Of a stretch of DNA of 64,000 bases, positions 34,115-45,406 are shown piece after piece. Each line of letters begins with the position of its first letter. Position 1 is the stretch's first letter. Position numbers and translations under genes: made by a program. The notes below the pieces were generated by a model. That model searched no databases, was not told the origin of the DNA, and saw only the letters and a list, made by a program, of their open reading frames with translations. The DNA lies in assembly GCA_025267735.1 (NCBI GenBank), contig CM046294.1:3568001-3632000 (forward strand), read 5' to 3'. This DNA comes from Mactra quadrangularis. Lineage: Eukaryota > Mollusca > Bivalvia > Venerida > Mactridae.

Positions 34115-34320
34115 ATCATCATCATCATCACCATCACCACCATCATTATCAATATAATATTTCAAATTCAAAATCACTTTCATTTTTGTCATTAGTTGCT
34201 TTGATTCTTCCTTCCTAGATTGTAGATTTTACAGAGATAGCATCATCATTAGCATCATTACCATTATCATCATCATCACCATCATCATCATCATTATCAT
34301 CATCATCATCATTACTTTTA
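34115..34320 (+). repeat. CAT/ATC trinucleotide repeats
   Basis: Two runs of (CAT)n-like sequence at 34115-34150 and 34238-34315 with CAC and TTA interruptions. Confidence 0.85.
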
Positions 34321-34508
34321 TCAACATCCCCATCATTTGTTATTTCAAATTTAATCAGTCAAGTTCTCATTATCATCATTTTGTCATTAGTCGAATTGAT
34401 TTTACAATTTTAGTTGCTAGAAATAAAAAAAAACTACTTTCACAGTTATCAGTCTTTGTTTTTCTTCTTTTTTATGTACTAACCTCAGGATGTGCCACTA
34501 AAGTATGA

Positions 34509-34745
34509 GCCGCGGCCGTGGCATAGTGGTTAGCATGTCTGACTTCGAATCCGGAGATCTGGGTTCGAGCCCGGTCGCGGCAGGTCATACCCTATACATA
34601 AGTTGTTAGCCTCGTGGTAGGGTAAGTTAGTACTGGTGATAGAAAAGTGTCCAGGAAACCTATAGTAGGAAGAGCTGGCCGTCGTGTATATGACCTATAT
34701 ATGTGTTGAATGCGATGTTAAAAAAAACCCAAAAAAAAACAAACA
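34509..34745 (+). mobile_element. tRNA-derived SINE, type II
   Basis: Head GCCGCGGCCGTGGCATAGTG + GTTAGCATG with A box and a B box GGGTTCGAGCC, then the type II body and an A-rich tail (AACCCAAAAAAAAACAAAC). Least diverged type II copy here. Confidence 0.8.
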
Positions 34746-34775
34746 AGTAAATCTGTGAGCTAATGCTCACTAGTG

Positions 34776-35019
34776 ATACCCCCGCAAAAATCTAAAAATA
34801 TGCGACAAACAGGAAGTAGATGAGCGAGGAGCATAAAATCGCTTTACACCACATGGGACTATAGGATGAAGCAATATGCAAAGTTTCAGGCTGCTGCATG
34901 GTATAGTTGCTGAGAAAACTGTGACGGAAATTTTGTAACGGACGGACGCACGCACACACGCACGCACGCACGGACAAGGGTAAAACAGTATACCCCCCTC
35001 TTCTTCGAAGCGGGGGTAT
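34776..35019. mobile_element. ATACCCCCGC-ended interspersed element
   Basis: Ends ATACCCCCGC and GCGGGGGTAT; the interior has TGACGGAAATTTTGTAACGG followed by a CGCA-rich GGACGGACGCACGCACACAC run. This style of element is abundant in bivalve genomes, which supports the host assignment. Confidence 0.7.
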
Positions 35020-35435
35020 AAAAAACTATAGTCTGATTTTAATCATTGAGCCATGACAAGTTGGAAGGGTCTAATTATAACATTGGCAATAAGTATGACC
35101 AGTATGTACTACATTGAAAATAAATTCAAACTATTCTATCTAAAGTATATATGCATAGTATTGTTCACCTATAAACATCTGCCGAAAAAGAGCAGTCTGG
35201 AAATAATACGGTCACATATGTCTCATACTAAAATGACTGGTTAAACAAGTTGTGCTCCGTTTTGGTAGGAATGTTCCAACATTCTAAAAATACAGAAGTG
35301 AAGTCACAGCTCACGCGATACAATTTGACTATATTGGTGTAACACTTCAGTCTACTGACTGGGTGCATAGAAACTAACTCCTTGTGTTGTGCATCAAACT
35401 GTTATTAGACATATTTTTACTAAGTTACATTAGAG

Positions 35436-35602
35436 ATACAACACAACCTCCCTTGACCAACACCCACTGGGAGCGACTAAAATGTGTTGCTGTATAGAGG
35501 TTGTTGTTCTGCAGAGGTCAAATTCAATTAAAATTAATCCTAAGGGGAATATCAAAATATGTTGTGCAGGGGATTTGCTCTGTAGAGGGTGGTTCTTCAG
35601 TT
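35436..35602. mobile_element. Copy of the 52153 pogo-like MITE, reversed and decayed
   Basis: CAACCTCCCTTGACCAACAC + CCAC and TCTGCAGAGGTCAAATTCAA + TTAAAATTA match the reverse complement of 52153-52328. Ends are eroded. Confidence 0.6.
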
Positions 35603-37640
35603 GAAAAATGAACAGAAAATGAAAGCTTAGATTTTTTTATTATTTTATTTTACTGTATGATGTGTCTTACGGAATAATTTGCTATCTGCCTAAAAGCTTT
35701 CGCAATTTAACATGCGCATATGTTTTGAGATTCCTATTATGTAATATTCATCCTTTGTAACATACAATGCCATCTATTATTATCTTTACACCGACATTTA
35801 TTAAAAGTGTAATGATAATTTTAGATGGCACTGTAGTGAGTTGCAGATTAAAAACTTTTGGGTTCTGAAATTAAGATGGTTCTAGATATTTATTGAAGGG
35901 AGGTAATTCAGTATATAATTGTAATGTACATAACAGTTATATACAATATTATCTCCCTTTGTTATGTATCAATCGACTCATTTTATATAGCAACTGAATT
36001 AAGATCTTTTCCGCTCACTCGTCCCCGTTTTTTACGAACAATTCGTAGAACACATCATTAACTTGTTGTGGCCTTAGGCATTTAAGAACATAAATTATAA
36101 TAGTTTTGTTTGTACCTGTTTGAAAAACCTAGATATTTGAGTTCTGGGTATTCTGGAAGAATGTTCATTATGACTTAAGCAAATCAGAACTTCTAGTCAT
36201 TGACCATAAGAAAACTGCTTCTTGCTACTTAAAAATGGCTCACAGTTAAAAAATACACTCATGGACGAGCACATTTTGGAAATTTCAGGGGGGCCTGGAC
36301 CCCCTGACCCCCTGCTGGATCCCCCTGTGCCGGCTAAGGTTCTATGCCATAGGCAAATTTATCTGGGATAAGTTGGAGTTTATACACGCCTTTCGAGAGT
36401 ACTCGTGCATGGCAAAACACGGTTTCACTAGTATAGTCCGTTTTTTCTCATCTGTCAAAGCTTGAATAATTTCATTGGGACTGAATACATTGTTTTTGTA
36501 CTTGCGGCCTCATTGTTATTAAAAATATCTTGACTAAAACATATCATAAGGCATAAGCAGCTTTACTCGATCATAATACACATTTTCGGAAACTCATGGA
36601 TTTATTACGACAATAATTTTAACAAACGCATCCACCGTGAAATTATTTATGTTTTGACAGTTGAGAAAAAAAGAACAATACTCCTCATACTTTAATTAGC
36701 GGTCGAACGGCAGGTATTATTTGGCAACATTAAACATGCATTGTATGCATAGTCGTGAATTTCCGTATGAAACCTCCGTAAATTTACGAATATACATTGT
36801 ATTACTTTATGGTTTAGTAATAGGACAGAAAGAGGCATGTAAGGACCTGGTGTAGTGGTAAAACGTACCATCTCACAATCAAGAGGCTACCGGTTCGATC
36901 TCACATAAAACCATATTTTTGGCAACTTAAACATAATCAGTACATGCTTTACAAATACTTGTTACAAGACGGCGCACGGATTCCTTGATTTTTTTAAAAA
37001 CTGCCGCGAAAGTGTATTACACATAATTGGCGTTTTCATTTATGAAAGTCCTTCAGACTTTAACCATGTCACAAAATTATAATGATAATATGAATAGAGA
37101 AAAAAATAAAGATAATAAAGAGACAACAAAAGTTGTAAAGTGATACATGTATATAATTAATATTCAGTCAATTAGTTAAAAGTAATAAGTAAGTCATAGT
37201 GTTGCTACTATATTAATAGTGTTTGCGAGATTACAAAAATAACAACCTGTGCGGGAATCGAACCCAGGGTATTTAGATTGACAAATCAGTACTTTACCTC
37301 TGCACTACAAACCGTTTGATTTTTTCATCCATACCTTATAGTGTCACTCATTGAAGCAACGAAACTTGAAGAATGTATACGAACTAATCGTAAATCGATA
37401 CAGAATCTAATTAATGTTTAATGTTGTCAAATAATATGCTATTATTTTTCATAGTTGTTTATGTATAGTTATACACCTGAGATCATGTAATACTTGTGTG
37501 ATATTCCAATTAAAAATCTTGACAGACATTATTCTCAATACCGTCTCTATGAGAAAACTTATAGATAAGTATTTGAGACCATCATAATTTGAAAATTTGT
37601 GCTTTACTACTGGGACACTGACAAAGGTTTAGAAATGACA
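35603..37640. other. No gene; two tRNA-like promoter fragments
   Basis: At 36845-36905 (plus) and 37250-37316 (minus) sequences with A/B-box character occur (GGTTCGATCTC; GGTTCGATTCCC). Neither folds into a complete tRNA by eye, so they look like SINE heads. At 36265-36335 a fragment resembling the GGATCC element (CCCCCTGACCCCCTGCTGGA). Otherwise AT-rich. Confidence 0.4.
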
Positions 37641-37649
37641 TTTAAGTAA

Positions 37650-38015
37650 GTTTGTCACGTACATAAATACCAATTTCACATGAAATTTGGTAAGTTGAAG
37701 TAATGTGGACATCAATTTCACATGAAATAAAGTAAATTTGTCACACGGACATGTAAAACAGAATAAATACCAATTTCACATGAAATAAAGTAAATTTGTC
37801 ACATGGACATGTAAAACAGCGTAAGTATAAATTTCACATGAAATAAAGTAAATTTGTCACATGGACATATAAAACAGCACAAATATCAAAAGTAAATCAT
37901 CAAAGTTTGACACATAGACATAAAAACAGCATTAGTATCAATTTCACATGAAATAAAGTAAATTTGTCACATGGAAATGTTAAACAGCATAAATATCAAT
38001 TTCATGTGAAATAAT
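37650..38015 (+). repeat. 58-bp tandem repeats next to the DUF229 3' end
   Basis: ATTTCACATGAAATAAAGTA + AATTTGTCACATGGACATGTAAAACAGC recurs with starts at 37715, 37773, 37831, (degenerate), 37941 and 37999, i.e. spaced 58 bp. It ends 77 bp from the DUF229 stop, in its likely 3' UTR. Confidence 0.85.
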
Positions 38016-38091
38016 GAGGTTTATCTGCATAGCAGATTGCCTCGGTAGTTCCGAATGACGTTTCATATGTACATAAACGTTTGCCTAAGCA

Positions 38092-40980
38092 TTACAATAA
38101 ATCTTTACAATAACAAAATGGGTGCAGTAGATGATCTTTTATACAATGAGATTGGTTTCCATATTTATTAATTCTGTCTATATCATCAGATATAACTATA
38201 TTTTCATTACTGTCTACGCTGACTGAAGCATAAAACTGGGCAAATCCTGGTTTAGTTTCTATAGCAGCTGTATAACGACTGAAAATATCAGACTCTTGTT
38301 GTTTCACCACTTCTTTTGACCAGAAATGTGTTTTGAACACGTGCTCTAATTTTAAAGCCTCAGACATTTTCCTTACGTCATTTATCTTACTTAGACTAAG
38401 TACAGCACAATCAGGTGATGACTCAACATATGAGTTAATCTTCTTTACAATGGCTTCAGCAATCTTTGGTACCATTTCGTCAACAGTTATATTTACAGGT
38501 GTCACTCTATAACATACACAGTAGTGGTCTGGTATATTTGCATCTGTTCAGAAAAACAAACAATGTAAAAAATTAGAATAAGATTTTGAATTATGAAATT
38601 ATATGTTTACATTTCTTCTCAATAACTGGTCAAACTTCATGTCTTTTGTCAATGAGATGAGACATTTACCCTCTCACAAATTGGACCGTATTAGAATTAA
38701 CAATGCTTATGGAGTGTGGAACTAATGAGAAAAAGACACGGGTCTGTTGTCGTTCTTATCCCAATGAATGTACTGCATTATTTATAACCTCAATAAATGT
38801 TAAAACAAAACTAAGGCAAATGAAAAACTAAACTGAAAGTAGAAGCAGGGTCGTAAAACCCCCATGTTTTTCATTTGCCTTAGTTTTGTTTCAACGTTTA
38901 ATGAGGTTATAGATATAGGAGTACCTTCATTGGAATATGAATTATAATGTTCTATTAATGATTTAATGTTAAATAAGGTTGTAAAAAAATCTTAATGTCT
39001 TTTTGTTTTTTGATTTTTACAGCATCAATTTTGCAAATGCATCTTTCGTCAAACGTTTTCATCAGAATCATTAACCAGCATCACATTGTATGTTTCTTAA
39101 GGAACATTTTGATGTATAAAACACTGCGCTTGATGGAAGTGTGAAAAAGTTAAAGCATTTTTCAAATTTTACTACATTTGTATTTTAAATGCAAACAAAT
39201 TAAGACTTTACTTGTACCTTAAGGACAATCTAAGATTTCTTTTATCATAACGACTGATATTGATACGTTTAATCACGTGTATTATTGCGATCATGCAGGC
39301 GGAGACCATAAACGAGTAGCATGGTTGCCATATAATGTACTTAAACCAATTTAAGTGATGTAGTTAATTGATTATTCTGACATCGATAATAGCTCTCAAA
39401 TAACGAAAATGAATGAAAGCTTTTAGTATTTTTTTACACTTACCGGCACATGAACGCTTTTGGGGAATCTCTCCAAACATACTTTTCCCTCTTATTTTGT
39501 CCCCGACCATAAAGTATGAAGGATGTTCAAAATCATCATTAAGTAAGTTTCTCAAGGTAGCATGGAGATCAAATGTGCTTGTTAAACGACGTTGGTTCTC
39601 TTCCAAATTTATCGCTACGTTAGGAAACTGTTCCTTTAAACGTTTAGGTATGAGGATGTTTAGTAAAGGCAAGCTACTTTCCATTCGTAGAGAATGCGTT
39701 ATCTGTCCACCACGAGGTCCGTGATCAGAAAAGAAAATCACAATTGTATTTTCAAGGTGACCTTCATCATGTAGCCATTTGAAAAAGTTAAAGAAATCCT
39801 CATCTGCACCACTTAGTTCATTCATGTCTTCATGCGCTATTTCTGTGATGAAATTAAATGCGAATCTAGGTACATGCTTATACGTTTGAATAAATTGTTT
39901 AAAGTAATTCAGCTGGATATCAACTTTAGCAACATCGGCAACACACTTCAGATTGTGCTTAATTATTGTCTTATCCATTATTGTCATTACTTTTTTATAA
40001 ACCATTTCCATTGAGAGACTTTCTGCAGCAAGCCAAAATGGCCGCAAGTAATGATCAGTTGGTGGATTGACAAATCCTTTTTTATCATGCACATGAAATG
40101 TATTCGATTCTGCATCCTCGGCATACTGAGTTACATAACCTTTCTGTGAAAAGTTTTTCCATATAAAAGGAAAAGAGTCACAAGATGTTTGAAAACATAA
40201 ATTCTGTGGTAATTCATTTTCATCGTAAGCACGCATTCCTGTTAGTATAGCGACAATATTCGGATATGTATTATCACCAACTTTCATATAATTTTTCATG
40301 TCGTAAGCACCGAGTTCGTCTATTATATATTTAACTGTTTTATTTAAAGATCTCTTAGACATGGATCTTGACACACTATCTATTCCCAGCATTAAAACAC
40401 TATATTTGTTATCATCACTTCTCAGTTTCTCCATTTTTTGTTCATTGACTTGAATGCGGGTCAATAATGCGTCCATTACGATCCTCCCTTCTTCCGTTTC
40501 ACACTTGATATTGAAAAAGTCAGAGTTAATGTTATTATTGGGTCCACATGGCACGCTTGGTTTATAACCCGCCGATTTATCATCACGTAGCCATGTCGTT
40601 CTATAAACGCTAGAACACACACATTTAACATCAGACGTTTTAACATGGAGAATATCTAAAGCAGTTTGATTAAACTGTAGATTATTGTCTACATCAACAT
40701 ACATGATTCTGTGGGCGTGGCCACATTGTATCTTTGGTATACGTCTAAAATGTGACATTATCTCCGGACTGAATGGATCCAGTTCTGGTAGATGACAAGG
40801 TTGATTGTACAGAGACACATCATAATGCCTTTTTATTAGTGGACCTTTCTCTTCAGGTGATAGCAAATATAAGGAATAAATAATTGCACTAACAACTATA
40901 AACTTAGTTGTTTTGTTCTGTTTCATAACCATGGCATCGAAAACCTTCAAAACATATTTTATGTTCTCCAGAGCATCCAT
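38092..40980 (-). CDS. DUF229 family protein (alkaline phosphatase/sulfatase-like fold), type II membrane protein
   Basis: Two coding exons, 40980-39444 and 38543-38092, join in phase 1 (GCC-G/AT) to give 662 residues. Residues about 26-42 (FIVVSAIIYSLYLLS) form a single hydrophobic signal anchor, so the catalytic part should face the Golgi/ER lumen or the outside. The body matches the DUF229 family of invertebrate proteins, whose fold resembles alkaline phosphatase. Visible signatures are VLMLGIDSVSRSMSKR (the Asp and Ser at the metal/nucleophile position of the fold), NFITEIAHEDMNEL and FFSDHGPRGG (the DHG metal-binding motif). The C-terminal exon is Cys-rich (YCVCYR, CIKDH, FCYC). No DUF229 member known to me has a settled substrate, so no reaction is assigned. 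An acceptor lies just 5' of the ATG (CAG at 40984-40986), implying an upstream noncoding exon. The lone intron holds a long hairpin; a 58-bp tandem repeat follows the stop. Confidence 0.9.
38761..38933. repeat. Long hairpin in the DUF229 intron
   Basis: Arms 38761-38828 and 38866-38933 are complementary: CCAATGAATGTACT / AGTACCTTCATTGG at the base and AACTAAGGCAAATGAAAAAC / GTTTTTCATTTGCCTTAGTT at the top, with a 37-base loop. Probably a foldback MITE. Confidence 0.8.
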
Positions 40981-40984
40981 TTTC

Positions 40985-41539
40985 TGTAAATTAAAATGTA
41001 AACTAAGTATTTACATATTGTCTAGTAAGAGTTGTAAATAATCATGCAAGATTTAGAAAACGTAAACGAAAATTTTATCACCTGAATAATAACTGAGGGG
41101 GCAGCCATTATTACGTTTTGCCCGACCCGATAACGATAGTGGTAAGGGACAGGTAATCCAGACTATCTGGTACCATTATGTTCATATGAACAGCAAATAA
41201 ATAGTTTGTTAAGAAATAGGTCAGTTAGAGTTGCAACAAAAAATAGGTCATGTCCATTATCAAAATAAGATGTAACTTTTTCTGATGTATTGATTTAAAT
41301 ATCATAACATATTCAAATTCGATCACTTATTTTTTGAATTTTCATATTTTTTTTCTTGTAACATTATTCCTACTTTGACAGCTGAAATAAAATCGAGCAA
41401 GGTTCATTGTTTGCGAATAAACAGAAACAAAACTGAAATAAATTCAACAAAGTTGCTAAGAATACAAACTTTTACAGATTATAAGTCTTGTGTTATATGT
41501 TTTGGTATAAAACACATGTAGTGTTCCTATTATACCAAG
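40985..41539. other. DUF229 upstream flank
   Basis: No coding. Should contain the noncoding first exon and promoter of the minus-strand DUF229 gene. A short repeat fragment (GATAGTGGTAAGGGACAGGTAA, split here for length as GATAGTGGTAAGG / GACAGGTAA) is shared with 25733-25757. Confidence 0.35.
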
Positions 41540-41960
41540 GGGCACGTTTCACAAGGCTATCGCTAGCTGGCGCTTGTTTTGAAATCGATTTTTTGTAGCA
41601 TAAAAGGTCTTTGGAACGGTCTGCTTCAAGATAGCAAATCCAAGATGGCGACTTTCTCAAGCAAAAAGTTCAGAATTGTAACAAATGAAAAATATTTAAA
41701 TCAATTATCACCATGATTATTCCATTTTACCACTTTGACGAAATATACGCATTAAATAAAATATGTATTAGTATTATTGAAAAAGAAACACGTTCCCACA
41801 GGGAGCAGACGTTTTGAAATAAGCAGAAGTATTCCAAAATGATAGGGCTAACAAGTAAACGTGTCGCTAGCTAGCGATTCAATTTGCTCGATCGTAGCAA
41901 ATCGTTCCATAGAAAATCGCTACATAGCGCTAGCTAGTGATCGCCTTGTAGAACGTGCCC
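41540..41960. mobile_element. GGGCACGTTCC family, long member (421 bp)
   Basis: Ends GGGCACGTTTCACAAGG and CCTTGTAGAACGTGCCC plus subterminal CGCTAGCT words match the 142-bp copies at 30.2 and 30.6 kb, but the interior differs and is longer. AAG flanks both sides, suggesting a 3-bp duplication. Confidence 0.75.
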
Positions 41961-42001
41961 AAGATTTCGATTATGTTAATTATTTTACATTATATAATTT
42001 C

Positions 42002-42452
42002 TAGGGGTGTAACAATACGGTAAAAACCGTATTGCAATATATTGCAATACACGAAACCCGTATTGCAATATATTGCAATACATTTTGTTCTTTGCTCATA
42101 CATGCATAGCATAAATTAATGCACGTGTATCGTCTTAATTTGATCAACATTGTACAGATATTTGTATTTTCAAATGATCAACAAGTATTATGTAAATGTT
42201 TGAATAAGTTAGAATAAAAGTTTTGAATGGACTTTCAAAGATAACTATTTTCTCACTTAACGAAAAATATTTCAATATTCCGAACACATTTTATCATTAA
42301 TTCAAACATTTGAATTTCAGATTCTGATAAAAACAATCAGGATGGAACATAACTAGAAAAAAAACCGGTTCAGAGAAAAACGAACCGGTTAAAAACCGTC
42401 AGAAGTCGTATTGCAATATTAACCGATATATCGGTTAACCGTTACACCCCTA
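42002..42452. mobile_element. hAT nonautonomous element, family TAGGGGTGTAAC, copy 2
   Basis: Ends TAGGGGTGTAAC and GTTACACCCCTA. Perfect 8-bp duplication ATAATTTC (41994-42001, 42453-42460). Reverse-oriented relative of 21006-21467. Confidence 0.9.
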
Positions 42453-42597
42453 ATAATTTCAGATTAATTTTTCATCAGCGCTAGCTTGATAAAACTTGAT
42501 TCCCTTCGTCTTAAGCTAATCCTTACAACTATGATAAGAAATACATATTTACTATTGGTCGTGTTCTAATATCCAGGTAATGTCTCCAAGGGTAACT

Positions 42598-42890
42598 TCA
42601 CAACAACTTGTAAATACATCCTTCTGCGTATTTTCTTTTATTATTATTATTATCATTACCCATTTGTAACAATGTATAATGATCTATGGTGTCGAAAGCA
42701 ACAGATAGGTCCAGTAACACAACAATTGTAACACAGTTATTGTCTAAAGCCTGGAGAATGTCTTTTTTTTTGCACCTTAATAATAGCCGTTTCGGAAGAA
42801 TAAAATTCTCTGTAGGCGGACTGATAAGGTTCACGTTGTTCTCTTTGAAAAGATTTTCTAGTCTTACATTGACAACGTTTTCTTAATGTA
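42598..42890 (-). pseudogene. LINE reverse-transcriptase fragment
   Basis: The minus strand encodes DILQALDNNCVTIVVLLDL followed by SVAFDTIDHYTLLQ, the hallmark first catalytic block of non-LTR reverse transcriptases (LDLSxAFDTxxH). Just upstream the neighbouring frame reads YQSAYREFYSSETAIIKVQ, the preceding conserved block, and a run of nine A residues (minus strand) marks the frame shift. Right after the RT block comes an AAT trinucleotide run (42636-42655), so most of the enzyme is missing. It is a dead fragment between the DUF229 gene and the HES gene. Confidence 0.75.
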
Positions 42891-43588
42891 TAAACAGTTA
42901 ACTACACATGTAGTAAAAACCCGATTCGGTATTACAACTTAAACTAAACTTCATGTATTCCAAATTACCGGCAAATTGTTCTAATTCAATAGATCATTTC
43001 GTGGCTCTGTTCATTATTGTCAAAATTCATTCAACCTTTCAGGCGACTATCAAATTACAAGAGAGTAGATATTTCTTTTGTATCGAATCATTTGCATATT
43101 ATAATTACCTTACCATTGGTTAATGGTTTATAATTAACTGTATTCAATACTTTATAAAGACGTTGATACTCAATGATAAACAAATAAATAAAAAAATAAT
43201 CAACGCGCCGGTATCGCACTGCCGGGACATGGATACAACAGGGCAAAATCTGATGGTGACATTAATAGCGGTACATGTTGTGTCGGATACAAGGGGCGTA
43301 GGCCCGTAAAAAGGGTTTCGCGGAGCGATTAGGGAGTGTCAAAGGTCCCAGAAGCCTCTGTGGCCCGTATAATTAAAGGACTGATGAATGATTTCATTAT
43401 AAACCGCACTATATTGCAGAGCTAAATTATCGTAATCTGTTTTATAATACGCAGCCCAGAAACAAATGGGGATATAAAATGGAAAATGTACGCTTCAGAG
43501 TAATATATTTTCATTTTTTATTTCACCAAGATCTTTATCTTAAAACAATGGCTCGCTCTTTACACATATTTAGGGTAATTACAATTAG

Positions 43589-43902
43589 TTTTTTTGGAGG
43601 TGGGGAGTTAACGCCGTAGAATTACTCATTGAATAGGTCATATAACGGCGGTCAGCCAACGTACTCACTGTTCCTGGAAAAGCTAAATCACTGGATTCAG
43701 CTGTTAACCAACTAGTAAGCGCATACCTTCGTCAGTGACTGACAACTATCCTACATGATAAAAAATCATTGGTAGCAGGGAGAAAGGCCATAGAAATAAT
43801 TTCATGACCAAGCTTCGCGAAAGTATGCCCCGCCCGGGAATCAAACCCACGACCCTTCGAGCAGTAGACTTGCGTGCTACCAGCTGAGCTAGCCGGGCGG
43901 CT
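43589..43902 (-). mobile_element. Type I SINE inserted in pogo-like sequence
   Basis: Head GCCGCCCGGCTAGCTCAGCT (A box) and B box GGTTTGATTCCC on the minus strand; tail GTTAACGCCGTAG. It truncates the transposase fragment at 43903. Confidence 0.8.
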
Positions 43903-44169
43903 ATCATATAAAGACAACTTGTTATACAGATCGTGAAAATGATTGTTAGTGATTGTTTCATTGAGCATTCTTGCTCTACAAGTAGACATAGACAAAGACT
44001 GAGGTGTCCTCAGCGTGAAGTTTGGATGTCTCCTCAGGAAACCAGCAAGCCAATCCTTACCAGGAACCCCGTTGCGAAAGGGGGACCTCATACCAAGTCG
44101 ACGCACAATTCTTCTCAATCTTAACCTGCAGCATAAGTCTTGTAATACCAAATCCCTACAACCAAACAA
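43903..44169 (-). pseudogene. pogo/Tigger-type transposase fragment (CENP-B-like helix-turn-helix)
   Basis: The minus-strand frame contains LGMRSPFRNGVPGKDWLAGF, then LRRHPNFTLRTPQSLSM and a following ARMLN..FHDLYNKL helix. This is the Tc5/CENP-B type DNA-binding domain that precedes the DDE domain in pogo-like transposases (G-K-DW-L-x-GFL-RRHP is diagnostic). Only the N-terminal DNA-binding part is left. The frame is interrupted at 43902 by a minus-oriented SINE, and no DDE domain was seen beyond it. Confidence 0.65.
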
Positions 44170-44477
44170 ATGTATACAAACAAAACACTGTTATAGTAAC
44201 AAAACAATGAACTAATCCACGACGAGGGATGTTCTGGATGACAATAACATAAACAACTGTGATATGTTTTACGAGTGTCTTAGTTGTTGGTGTAATGGAA
44301 AAGCGTTCTACCATTAAAAGCAAGATATACCAAGTGGTGTTGGTTTATCAACTATGCTAATTTTGTTAAAATGAATTACACAAATTTTATTTTCAAAACT
44401 GCTTACCCCTGAAATGGATTGTCTCATTTTTAATGTTTACCCAAACACGTTTTGTTTTTTTGTACGCACTATAAGTA

Positions 44478-44772
44478 CAGGTCGTATTCTAGGTCATGCG
44501 TGTTTTTGTACTTTCAACAATGTATTTGCCCATTGAATTGGTGAATAAGCTAATACATGAACAGCATTTTAATGATTTAAACATACATCTTTGACATTTA
44601 ACATTTATTTTAAATGGTGTATGTGCACATTGTAAATTCTATAAAATGATATGTTTATAAAACAAGTGTAAACTAACTAGACTGTAATAATGTAAAAATA
44701 ATACACCCCTAAATATTGGTGTGTAATGAACCCGGCAATGTTGATATGCGCAATGTTTACGTGGACGACCTG
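44478..44772 (+). mobile_element. TA-flanked element CAGGTCGT, copy 1
   Basis: Ends CAGGTCGTATTCTAGG and CGTGGACGACCTG, TA on both sides (44476-44477, 44773-44774), as for Tc1/mariner-type insertions. Copy 2 lies 77 bp away, inverted. Confidence 0.8.
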
Positions 44773-44803
44773 TATTGGATTTATTGCGGACAGTATTGTT
44801 TCA

Positions 44804-45406
44804 GTTTTGTTTGTTTGTTGGGTTTAACGCCGTAGAAACACATTGTATACAGGTCGTCCACGTAAATATTGCGTATACAAACATTGCCGGTTACATTACA
44901 CACTGATATTTAAGGGTGAATTATTTTTACAAATTTATAGTTTGTTAGTTTACATTTATTTTACAAACACATCATTATATGGAATTTATAATGTGCATAT
45001 ACACTACTTATAATAATGGTTTAATATCAAAGTGGAATATTTAAATCATCAAAATGCTGTTATGCATTAGCTTATCCACCTATGTAGTGGACAAATCCAT
45101 TGTTTTAAGTACAAAAACACGCATGACCTAGAATACGACCTGTAGGTCATATAACGGCGGTCAGTCAACCTTCTCACTCCCCTGGAAAGGCTAAATCTCT
45201 GAACTTAGCTGTTAACCAACTACTAAGCGCAAACTTTCTTCTGTGTCTGACAACTGCCCTACATAGTTAAAAATCATTGGTAGGAGGGAGAATGGCCGTA
45301 GAAATCATTCCAAGACCAAGCTCAACCAAAGTATGCCCGCCTGGGAATCGAACCCACGACAGATCGATCAGTAAATTTGCGTGCTATCAACTGAGCTAGC
45401 CGGACG
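44804..45406 (-). mobile_element. Type I SINE interrupted by a TA-flanked element
   Basis: Tail GTTGGGTTTAACGCCGTAGA at 44817 and the rest of body and head from 45145 to 45406 rejoin into one SINE when the insertion 44850-45142 is removed. The tail/body junction (CATTGTA|GGTCATATAACGG) is where the element sits. Confidence 0.8.
44850..45142 (-). mobile_element. TA-flanked element CAGGTCGT, copy 2
   Basis: Reverse-oriented, closely similar copy of 44478-44772 with TA on both sides (44848-44849, 45143-45144), nested in a SINE. Confidence 0.85.

Noticed and set aside
35053..35244. 63-codon plus frame with a hydrophobic N-terminus
   Set aside because: No family resemblance, no neighbouring exon with matching phase, lies in element-rich sequence.
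39413..40014. Two plus-strand frames at 39.4-40.0 kb
   Set aside because: Antisense shadows of the DUF229 exon.
44478..45142. Solo LTR pair or retroelement LTRs
   Set aside because: The copies are inverted, not direct, each with its own inverted ends and TA flanks.
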